Source of the DNA: Halomonas sp. McH1-25
Lineage (GTDB): Bacteria; Pseudomonadota; Gammaproteobacteria; Pseudomonadales; Halomonadaceae
Assembly (NCBI RefSeq): GCF_022348165.1
Contig: NZ_JAKRFI010000008.1
Location: 156,236-220,235 of the forward strand
DNA length: 64,000 nt
Direction: 5' to 3'
Position numbers and translations under genes: made by a program. This document shows positions 39,754-47,185 of the stretch, in pieces. The number at the start of each line of letters is the position of its first letter. Position 1 is the stretch's first letter. The notes under the pieces were generated by a model. That model searched no databases and was not told the origin of the DNA. It saw nothing but the letters and a program-made list of their open reading frames with translations.

Positions 39754-39946
39754 CGTTAACCTCGTTTCGTAGATCGCGTCCGTGCGCGCTCGGATGCGAC
39801 AATGATCGAACACTGTTTTCGCTCAGCATATCGACACCGTACGTAAACGCAAGTCCGGAACGCATGCCGTAGCCCGCCAATGGCTGCCGACCCGGGCAGC
39901 GATAGGCTGAAAACGCCTTGTGACTCACCAGCTAGAGACCGCAACC

Positions 39947-40633
39947 ATGGCCGGACGCCTGCATATTGCCGCTTTTCCCCTCGACGGCCTGCTGCCCGGG
40001 CTCAAGGCCACCCAACCGTTGATCACCAGCCCCAACCGGGCGCCACGCACCCCTATTTCCATCATTCGTCACGAGCAAGCGACCTCAAGTCTGACCACGG
40101 CATTCTGGGGACTGACCCCACCCTGGCTCAAGATCCTCGACCACGCGCCACATTGCGCGCGAGCCGAGTCGCTCGACGAACGCGCCATGTTCCGTGACGC
40201 CTTTGCCGCTCGACGCTGCTTGATCCCGGTCAGTGGAGTCTATGTCTGGAAACCTCAGCCACGCATGAAGCAGCCGTTCCTGGTGACCCGGGTCGACCGA
40301 GGCCCGTTGCTGTTGGCCGGAATCTGGTGCCGTTACCATACGACATTGACCCACTACAACGATTCCACGGCACTGATTACCGTTCCCGCCAACCAACTTT
40401 TGGCGCCGCTCACCGACCGCTTTCCGGCCATCGTCGCTCCGGAAAATGCACACCGCTGGCTATCGCCGGATACCTCGCAGGAGCACGCACGCACTCTCCT
40501 TTCTCCGTCTCCCTTGGAACTGTTGGGCATTTTTCCTGTATCAAGACGGGTAAACGATCCGTCTTACCAGGACTGGGCCTGCGGTCGACCGACCGGCAAC
40601 ATGGTCCGCTGGCATAGCGAACAGGAGACATGA
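39947..40633 (+). CDS. SRAP (HMCES/YedK) family protein lacking the catalytic residues
   Basis: 228-aa protein of the SRAP fold. Family enzymes start MCGR and use Cys2 to form a stable thiazolidine link to abasic sites in ssDNA, with Asn, Glu and His assisting (Cys2, Asn75, Glu105, His160 in E. coli YedK). Alignment by eye shows all four changed: MAGRL (Ala2), CARAES (Cys70 for Asn), GVYVWK (Val100 for Glu) and LTDRFP (Thr156 for His). The scaffold is intact: FWGLTPPW, RRCLIPVSG, PVSRRVNDPS. ATG 39947 fits the family start; a GTG at 39920 is in frame. The stop overlaps the M16 protease start by ATGA. Confidence 0.85.
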   Translation: MAGRLHIAAFPLDGLLPGLKATQPLITSPNRAPRTPISIIRHEQATSSLTTAFWGLTPPWLKILDHAPHCARAESLDERAMFRDAFAARRCLIPVSGVYVWKPQPRMKQPFLVTRVDRGPLLLAGIWCRYHTTLTHYNDSTALITVPANQLLAPLTDRFPAIVAPENAHRWLSPDTSQEHARTLLSPSPLELLGIFPVSRRVNDPSYQDWACGRPTGNMVRWHSEQET

Positions 40634-43464
40634 TGCGACTACCGCGATCCCGCCGCGCCCTCGGGCTGGGCCTATGCTGGCTCGGCCTGACACTGTCGGC
40701 AGGCCAGACCCTGGCCGAGGGCGAAGCCACCACCGCGCCAACCGACGAGGCGCCAATCATCAGCCCCAACGATGACCGGGACTATCGCGCCCTGACGCTG
40801 GACAATGGCCTACAGGTATTGCTGGTCAGCGATCCCGACGCCGACAAGGCGGCTGCATCGATGAACGTTTCGGTGGGCAGCGCCCAGAATCCGGAATCGA
40901 TTCCCGGCCTGGCGCATTTTCTCGAACACATGCTGTTCCTGGGCACCGAGCGCTATCCCGAGGCGGACAGCTATCAGCAATACATCAACCAGCACGGCGG
41001 CAACCACAATGCCTTCACCGCCAGCCAGGACACCAACTATTTCTTTTCCATCGAGCCGGATGCCCTTTCCGGCGCACTCGACCGCTTCAGCCAGTTCTTC
41101 ATCGCCCCACTGTTCAATCCCGATTACGTCGATCGCGAGCGTAACGCCGTGCATTCGGAATACCAGGCCCGCCTGCGTGACGATGCCCGTCGCCTGAACG
41201 AGGCCATGGATCAGGCACTCAATCCCGACCACCCGGACACCGGCTTCTCGGTGGGTAGCCTCGAGACCCTGCGTGACGGCGAATGGCCACTGCGTGAGGC
41301 GCTGATCGATTTCTACCAGAACCATTACGGTGCCAATGTCATGAACCTGGCGGTAGTGGCACCACAGTCGCTGGACACATTGGAGACCTGGGTGCGCGAG
41401 GACTTCAGCGCCGTCCCCGACCGCGGCCTGACTCGTCCGGAGATCCCGGAGACACTGCTGACCCCGGAACTCGTCCCGGCCAAGATGCAGGTCCAGAGCC
41501 TGGAAAACCGCCGTCAGGTGCATTTCCTGTTTTCCACTCCGGACCCGATCGAGGATTACCGTCACAAGTCGCTGGACTACGTAGCCAATCTGCTTGGCCA
41601 CGAAGGCGAAGGCAGCCTGCTCGCCGCGCTACGTGAGCAGGGCTGGGCCGATGGCCTGTCGGCCGGCAGCATGCGCGGCGACGGTGACGACGCCCTGTTT
41701 GCCGTTAGCGTCAGCCTGACCCCCGACGGGGTCCAGCATCTCGACCGCATCCAGGCCAGCCTGTTTGCCATGATCGGGCGCATTCGCGAACACGGCATCG
41801 AGACCTGGCGCTATGAAGAACAGGCGCAACTCTCGGAACAACGATTTCGTTTCCAGCAGCGCGGCGAGCCCATTCATCTTGCCAGCCGACTGGCCATGAA
41901 CATGGCGCTTTATCCGCTGGAGGACGTCCAGTACGGTAGCTATCGCATGGAAGGACTCGAAACGGACGAAGTGCGCAACTTGCTCGCCTCGCTCACCCCC
42001 GAGTCACTGCTGCGCGTCTACAGCGGCCCCGACGTGGAGGGCGAGCAGCGCAGCCAGTGGTTCGATGCGCCTTACACGCTGACCCGGGTCGAACAGTGGC
42101 CCGAGGCCGAACCATTGCCCGGCCTGGCGCTGCCCGAACGTAACCCGTACATCGCCGAGGACCTGGAGCTGCTCGACCTGGAAACCCGGGACCCCGAAGC
42201 GCTGATCGACGGCGAGCACTTTGCGCTGTGGTATCGCCCCGACAGCGAGTTCGGCACCCCGCGTGTGGAATGGCGCTTCAGCCTGCAGAACCCTGAAGCT
42301 TCGAGCAGTGCCCATGATGCCGCCCTGGCCCGACTGCTGGCCGGCTGGCTGAACGACAGTCTCAATGAAACGCTGTATCCCGCCCGCCTGGCTGGCCAGG
42401 ACGTGTCCGCCTACGCCCACTCCCGTGGCATTACGCTATCGCTGTCCGGCTGGCGCGATCAGCAGGAAAAAGTGCTGAGTCGAGCGGTGGAGCAGCTGCA
42501 ACAGGGCGATATCGACGGTGACACCTTCGCACGAGTCAAGATGGGCCTGGAACGCGAATGGCGCAATGCCCCGCAGTCGCCGCTCTATGCGCAGATGCAG
42601 AACACCCTGGGAGCGGCGCTGATTCGTCCGCAGTGGAGCGAAGCCGCCTTGCTCGAGGCCATCGGCCCGCTCGACGTCGAAGATCTGCGTGACTTCCGCA
42701 CGCAATTCCTGAATGGGCTCTACATCGAGAGCATGGCGGTCGGCAACCTGACGCCGGAGCAGGCCCGCCGCAAGGGACTGACGGTAGCCAATGCCCTGTC
42801 GCCCCAGTTGGACGAGGCCGCCATCCCCGAGCTGACCCCCCTTGATGTACCGCCTTCGGCACCGGTGCTGCATCCGCACTCGACGCGCAACGATGTCGCC
42901 GTATTGCGTTACCTTCAGGGCCCCGATCGCTCACTGGACAGCCAGGCCACCCTCGCCGTACTCGGCCAGATGATCGACACGCCGTTCTATGCGCAGCTGC
43001 GCACCGAGGAACAACTCGGCTATATCGTCACTGCCGGCTATCAGCCATTGCTCGATGCACCGGGCATCAACCTCCTGGTCCAGTCGCCAAGCGCGGATAT
43101 CGACAAGGTCCAGTCGCGCATCGACGCCTTCCTGGAAACGTTCGATGCCCGCATCGACCAGGCCGACGAGGAGACGATCGCTCCCTATCGCAATGCCGTA
43201 CGCGATCGACTGCTGGAACGCGATCCGTCGCTCTCCAGCCTGACCAATCGCCTGTGGTACGAGCTGGCTTACGACCATACCGAGTTCGACCGTCGCGAGC
43301 GGTTGGCCGAGCGCGTCTCGCAGTTGGATGCCGCCACCCTGCGCCAGGCATGGCAGGCGCTGCGTGAAGCGCCGTCCCAAGTGGTCACTTTCGCCAGCGG
43401 GATGTCGCCCAGTGACGTCTCGGCGCTGACCGAGGACTATCAGCCCCTGCCCGAGGCACACTGA
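40630..43464 (+). CDS. Periplasmic M16A zinc protease (pitrilysin/protease III-like)
   Basis: 944-aa insulinase-family protease. A signal peptide (ALGLGLCWLGLTLSAGQTLA) sends it to the periplasm. The inverted zinc motif HFLEH gives His96, Glu99 (catalytic) and His100, and the third ligand Glu177 lies in ERNAVHSEY, 77 residues downstream as in E. coli PtrA. Four M16 modules follow, the later ones inactive, including TEEQLGYIV, the substrate-anchoring region typical of the last domain. It would degrade small peptides. ATG 40630 overlaps the SRAP-like stop (ATGA); a second ATG follows at once. Ends in a strong terminator. Confidence 0.93.
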   Translation: MMRLPRSRRALGLGLCWLGLTLSAGQTLAEGEATTAPTDEAPIISPNDDRDYRALTLDNGLQVLLVSDPDADKAAASMNVSVGSAQNPESIPGLAHFLEHMLFLGTERYPEADSYQQYINQHGGNHNAFTASQDTNYFFSIEPDALSGALDRFSQFFIAPLFNPDYVDRERNAVHSEYQARLRDDARRLNEAMDQALNPDHPDTGFSVGSLETLRDGEWPLREALIDFYQNHYGANVMNLAVVAPQSLDTLETWVREDFSAVPDRGLTRPEIPETLLTPELVPAKMQVQSLENRRQVHFLFSTPDPIEDYRHKSLDYVANLLGHEGEGSLLAALREQGWADGLSAGSMRGDGDDALFAVSVSLTPDGVQHLDRIQASLFAMIGRIREHGIETWRYEEQAQLSEQRFRFQQRGEPIHLASRLAMNMALYPLEDVQYGSYRMEGLETDEVRNLLASLTPESLLRVYSGPDVEGEQRSQWFDAPYTLTRVEQWPEAEPLPGLALPERNPYIAEDLELLDLETRDPEALIDGEHFALWYRPDSEFGTPRVEWRFSLQNPEASSSAHDAALARLLAGWLNDSLNETLYPARLAGQDVSAYAHSRGITLSLSGWRDQQEKVLSRAVEQLQQGDIDGDTFARVKMGLEREWRNAPQSPLYAQMQNTLGAALIRPQWSEAALLEAIGPLDVEDLRDFRTQFLNGLYIESMAVGNLTPEQARRKGLTVANALSPQLDEAAIPELTPLDVPPSAPVLHPHSTRNDVAVLRYLQGPDRSLDSQATLAVLGQMIDTPFYAQLRTEEQLGYIVTAGYQPLLDAPGINLLVQSPSADIDKVQSRIDAFLETFDARIDQADEETIAPYRNAVRDRLLERDPSLSSLTNRLWYELAYDHTEFDRRERLAERVSQLDAATLRQAWQALREAPSQVVTFASGMSPSDVSALTEDYQPLPEAH

Positions 43465-43481
43465 ACTCGTTCTGAAACGAT

Positions 43482-43518
43482 ACCGCCCGCGCCGTCAATG
43501 TCGGCGCGGGCGGTTTTT
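43482..43518 (+). terminator. Terminator after the M16 protease gene
   Basis: A perfect 13-bp stem, ACCGCCCGCGCCG (43482-43494) with CGGCGCGGGCGGT (43502-43514) over a 7-base loop, is followed by TTTTCC. Confidence 0.92.
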
Positions 43519-43548
43519 CCTGTCCTGTCCAGTCTGCAAAGCCCGAAC

Positions 43549-45039
43549 TCAACCGAATGCCTGTGGCGGCATGATTGACTCCACATGCATGACCAGCTCT
43601 TCGAGCACCTGTCGCTCACGATCGCCCAGTGCAGCTTGATTCAACCGTTCTATTTCACGGGCAAATGCCTGCAGGGTCAGCACACCCAGCGTGGCGTCAT
43701 TCATCCGCGACCAGCGATAGGCTTCCCACTGCGACTGCTCTTCACTGGTCAGCGTATCGGGATAATTGCGCGCTCGCAGACGGAACAGCATCTCCTCGAG
43801 GCGTGGATCCTGAAACGCGAACGCCATCTCGCCCAACGCCTCGGGTGGCGTACTTAGCACCCGTTGCATCTCCTGACGATCCGCCGGCGAGAAAAACCCG
43901 CCGCTGTAGAGCATCAGATCGGGATCCTGCGGGCCCTGTGCAGGGCCTTCGGCAAATACGGCCGCCGCCTTGCGGGCTGCCTCGGGGTGCGCGCACAGCG
44001 CCTTCCAATGCTGGCGGCAGGCCACCACGTCGAGCCCCAGGCGTTCGACGATCGTGCCGTATTCGCCCTGGTGAGGCCCACTGACATCCTTGAGGAACGT
44101 AGCCGGCATGACGACCGGACTACGGTTGATGTGAATGACCTTGAGCGGAATCCTCGACTCCCCCTCGGCCAGCTCGTCCGCACTGGCGAAGACCCTGGCG
44201 CGTATCTCATCGACGGACAGTTCGAACAGCGGCGCCGGATCCACCGACAGGTCGTAGACGACGACGCCATTGGCATTGGAAGGATGTTCGGCCAACGGCA
44301 TGACCAACGCACTGCAGCCACGGCTGGCAGGATAGCGCCGAGAAACATGCAGCATGGGCTTGCGCCCGGGAATGTCGAGCTTGGCGGCCACGTCACGCTT
44401 GTTGTGCAGCCCGAGCAAGTAGTCGAAAAGCTTGGCATTGCGCGAACGCAGCAGTCGTGCCAGCGCGATGGTGGCCCGCACATCGGCCAGCGCATCATGG
44501 GCGCCCGCATGTTCGATGCCGTTGGCCGCCGTCAGGTCTTCGAGACGAAAGCTCGGCGAACCGTCCTCACGCTGTGGCCACTCGATCCCCTCGGGGCGAA
44601 GAGCGTGGAAGGTACGCACCACGTCGATGAGGTCCCAGCGCGAATTGCCGTTTTGCCATTCGCGGGCATAGGGATCGAGAAAGTTGCGATACAGCAGGTG
44701 GCGGGTCACTTCGTCGTCGAAGCGCAGGCTGTTGTAACCCAGCACGCAAGTGCCTGGCACGCTCATCTCGGCGTTGATACGCACCGCGAACTCGACCTCG
44801 GGCAGCCCGCGCCGCCGCGCCGTTTGCGGTGTAATGCCGGTGACCAGACATGCTTGCGGATGCGGCAGGAAGTCGTCGGCCGGCTTGCAGTAAAGCGTCA
44901 GCGGCTCGCCGATCTCGTTGAAGTCGGCGTCGGTGCGAATGGCCGCGAACTGTACAGGCCGATCGCGCCGTGGATCGGCCCCAAAGGTCTCGTAATCGTG
45001 CCAGAGAAATGTTCGCTGTGTCGCGCCAAGCTGCGCCAT
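43549..45039 (-). CDS. sbcB: Exodeoxyribonuclease I
   Basis: Processive 3'-5' ssDNA exonuclease for recombination and mismatch repair. The 496-aa protein has a DEDDh nuclease core: FLWHDYETFG (Asp, Glu), GYNSLRFDDEV (Asp), and HAGAHDALADVRATI (His, Asp). SH3-like and C-terminal helical extensions follow (KPMLHVSRRYPASRGCSALVMPL, PDLMLYSGGFFSPADRQEM). ATG 45039 has GGAG 7 bp upstream. Length is close to the E. coli 475 aa. Confidence 0.95.
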   Translation of the reverse strand: MAQLGATQRTFLWHDYETFGADPRRDRPVQFAAIRTDADFNEIGEPLTLYCKPADDFLPHPQACLVTGITPQTARRRGLPEVEFAVRINAEMSVPGTCVLGYNSLRFDDEVTRHLLYRNFLDPYAREWQNGNSRWDLIDVVRTFHALRPEGIEWPQREDGSPSFRLEDLTAANGIEHAGAHDALADVRATIALARLLRSRNAKLFDYLLGLHNKRDVAAKLDIPGRKPMLHVSRRYPASRGCSALVMPLAEHPSNANGVVVYDLSVDPAPLFELSVDEIRARVFASADELAEGESRIPLKVIHINRSPVVMPATFLKDVSGPHQGEYGTIVERLGLDVVACRQHWKALCAHPEAARKAAAVFAEGPAQGPQDPDLMLYSGGFFSPADRQEMQRVLSTPPEALGEMAFAFQDPRLEEMLFRLRARNYPDTLTSEEQSQWEAYRWSRMNDATLGVLTLQAFAREIERLNQAALGDRERQVLEELVMHVESIMPPQAFG

Positions 45040-45094
45040 GACCGCTCTCCACACCCATCGAAAGCGACCAGACTAGCACAGCTAAAGCCAACGC

Positions 45095-45349
45095 TCAGCC
45101 GCTACGCGGCAGCGTGACGTTGAGCTCCAGAACGGAACAGTCATCTTCGCGGTCGAGACTGATGTTGATGGCGTCCTGGTCGACATTGACGTAGCGGCGG
45201 ATGACCTCCAGCAGTTCGCGCTCGAGCATCGGCATGTAATCGGGCTGATCGCGCTGGCTGCGCTGATGGGCCACGATGATCTGCAGACGCTCCTTGGCGA
45301 CGGACGCTGACTTCTTGCGTTCACGCTTCAGGAATTCGAGTAACTTCAC
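45095..45349 (-). CDS. minE: Cell division topological specificity factor MinE
   Basis: Stimulates MinD ATPase and drives pole-to-pole oscillation, keeping MinC off midcell. The 84-aa protein starts [30 protein letters not shown], comprising the membrane-targeting helix and MinD-contact helix, followed by the topological domain ([22 protein letters not shown], then VLELNVTLP). The start is GTG 45349, overlapping the minD stop (GTGA), so it is coupled to minD. Confidence 0.96.
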   Translation of the reverse strand: MKLLEFLKRERKKSASVAKERLQIIVAHQRSQRDQPDYMPMLERELLEVIRRYVNVDQDAINISLDREDDCSVLELNVTLPRSG

Positions 45350-46164
45350 CGACGACCTCCTCCGAACACGCGGGAGAGCAGGCTCTTCTTCTGGTACTCA
45401 TGAAAGCGTAGCGGGATGTCTTCACCGAGCAGGCGCGAAACGGTGTCGACATACGCCTGGCCGGCATCGCTCTTCTGGTCGTGGGTGACCGGTACGCCCT
45501 GGTTCGAGGCCCGCAACACCGCCTCGGATTCAGGGATCAAGCCAATCAGGTGAATCGACAGGATTTCCTGGATGTCCTCCAGGTTCAGCATGTCGCCATG
45601 ATTGACCCGCTCCGGGTCGTAACGTGTGATCAACAAATGCTCCTTGACCGGATCCAGACCCTGTTCGGCACGCCGGGTCTTCGACCCCAGCAAACCCAGA
45701 ATCCGATCCGAGTCGCGCACTGACGAGACTTCGGGGTTGGTTACGACTACAGCCTCATCAGCGTAGTACATGGCCAGTTGCGCACCGCGCTCGATGCCGG
45801 CCGGCGAGTCACAGACGACGTAGTCGAAATCCTTGGAAAGCGTATCGAGCACCTTCTCGACGCCCTCGGCAGACAGGGCATCCTTGTCGCGCGTCTGGGA
45901 CGCCGGCAGGATGTGCAGGTTGTCCACCCGCTTGTCGCGGATCATGGCTTGATTGAGACCTGCCTCGCCTTGGATGACGTTGATGAGGTCGTAGACCACG
46001 CGACGTTCGCAGCCCATGATCAGGTCCAGGTTACGCAGACCCACATCGAAGTCGATCACCACTGTTTTCTTGCCGCGCAGCGCCAGCCCGGTGGCGATGG
46101 CTGCTGCACTGGTCGTCTTGCCGACCCCGCCTTTGCCGGAGGTCACTACAATAATCTTGGCCAA
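45346..46164 (-). CDS. minD: Septum-site determining ATPase MinD
   Basis: Membrane-cycling ATPase recruiting MinC and MinE. The 272-aa protein has the deviant Walker [10 protein letters not shown] (10-18), switch I and II regions ([29 protein letters not shown]), and a C-terminal amphipathic membrane-targeting helix ([15 protein letters not shown]). Middle gene of the minC-minD-minE cluster on minus. Confidence 0.98.
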   Translation of the reverse strand: MAKIIVVTSGKGGVGKTTSAAAIATGLALRGKKTVVIDFDVGLRNLDLIMGCERRVVYDLINVIQGEAGLNQAMIRDKRVDNLHILPASQTRDKDALSAEGVEKVLDTLSKDFDYVVCDSPAGIERGAQLAMYYADEAVVVTNPEVSSVRDSDRILGLLGSKTRRAEQGLDPVKEHLLITRYDPERVNHGDMLNLEDIQEILSIHLIGLIPESEAVLRASNQGVPVTHDQKSDAGQAYVDTVSRLLGEDIPLRFHEYQKKSLLSRVFGGGRR

Positions 46165-46210
46165 GGTAAGCTTCCTGTTGCTAGTTTCTGATGATCATTG
46201 AGCGTTAGGT

Positions 46211-46951
46211 TCAAACGAGCGGCGCGATGGTCAACTGGTCGTCGTTAAGGCGCACCTGCACCGCCTTGCCGAGCAACTGAGGATCGATATCCTCGAGGCG
46301 CTTGTAGTTCCCGGCCAGGGAAAGCAGCTCGGCATGCAATTCGTGACAGAAGATGCCCGCTTCGCGGTCGCCGTGAATCCCGGCCAGGGCGCGTCCACGC
46401 AGCGCCCCATAGACGTGCACGTTGCCACCCGCGAGCACCTCGGCGCCGGCATTGACCGAACCGAGCACGATCAGATCGCCTTCCGCTGCACTGACCTGCT
46501 GGCCGGAGCGGACCGTGCCGCGATGAATACGATTGGCCACCGGGACGACACCTGCCGGCGCCGGACTTGGCGCCTCCTCTGTCTCGGCCACGGATCGCGA
46601 TACGCTCTCGAGATTGCGCACGCGTTCTTCCTGCGGAGGAAACCAGCCTAGCCCCAGGGCCCAGGCCGACTGTTTGACGGGGTCCGTTCCGCCGCGCACG
46701 GCAACCGGCAACAGCTTATGGGCACGGCAGACGGCGCAGATCCGCTCCAGTGCCAGGTGAGGCTCGGCGAGCTTTTCCACGCTCAGCACCACCGGCGTAT
46801 GCTGGAAGAAGGCCGGCGATTGACTGACCTTGCTAGCCAGCTGCTCACGTATCTGTTCGGGATCTGCACTGGTCAGTTCCATGACCGTCATGGGCAGCAT
46901 GCCACCCTTGAAAGAAAAGGCCGTACCTGCCCTGTCCACGTTGAGGCTCAT
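46211..46951 (-). CDS. minC: Septum-site inhibitor MinC
   Basis: Inhibits FtsZ polymerisation when recruited by MinD. The 246-aa protein has an N-terminal FtsZ-inhibitory domain (AFSFKGGMLPMTVMEL, then FFQHTPVVLSVEKL), a variable linker, and the C-terminal beta-helix that binds MinD and dimerises (GTVRSGQQVSAAEGDLIVLG, GAEVLAGGNVHVYGALRGRALAG, IFCHELHAELLSLAG). ATG 46951 (MSLNVDR) is chosen; the 45-residue upstream extension is not MinC-like. It diverges from the DUF349 gene with a 234-bp gap that probably holds both promoters. Confidence 0.96.
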   Translation of the reverse strand: MSLNVDRAGTAFSFKGGMLPMTVMELTSADPEQIREQLASKVSQSPAFFQHTPVVLSVEKLAEPHLALERICAVCRAHKLLPVAVRGGTDPVKQSAWALGLGWFPPQEERVRNLESVSRSVAETEEAPSPAPAGVVPVANRIHRGTVRSGQQVSAAEGDLIVLGSVNAGAEVLAGGNVHVYGALRGRALAGIHGDREAGIFCHELHAELLSLAGNYKRLEDIDPQLLGKAVQVRLNDDQLTIAPLV

Positions 46952-47185
46952 TGCCGGTCTCCGCGTCGGTAATGTCACTAAGCTAAGCGAGGGGCTGCCT
47001 GGCTGCAACTGATGATACGCCCAGCCCCGCCGACTTGTCAGTGTCGCCGGATGCCGACGCTCCGGGCTTTTCCCCCGGCGATGCACATGCTTAGATAGCA
47101 GGATGTGCTTTCGGTAGCGGACGCCGGAGCGACAACAACCACTTTATCTTTTTATTTACGCCTTTTCAGGGATGCCTGTTCTCTC

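Noticed and set aside
43864..45117. 417-aa plus frame opposite sbcB
   Set aside because: Shadow of exonuclease I; no family resemblance.
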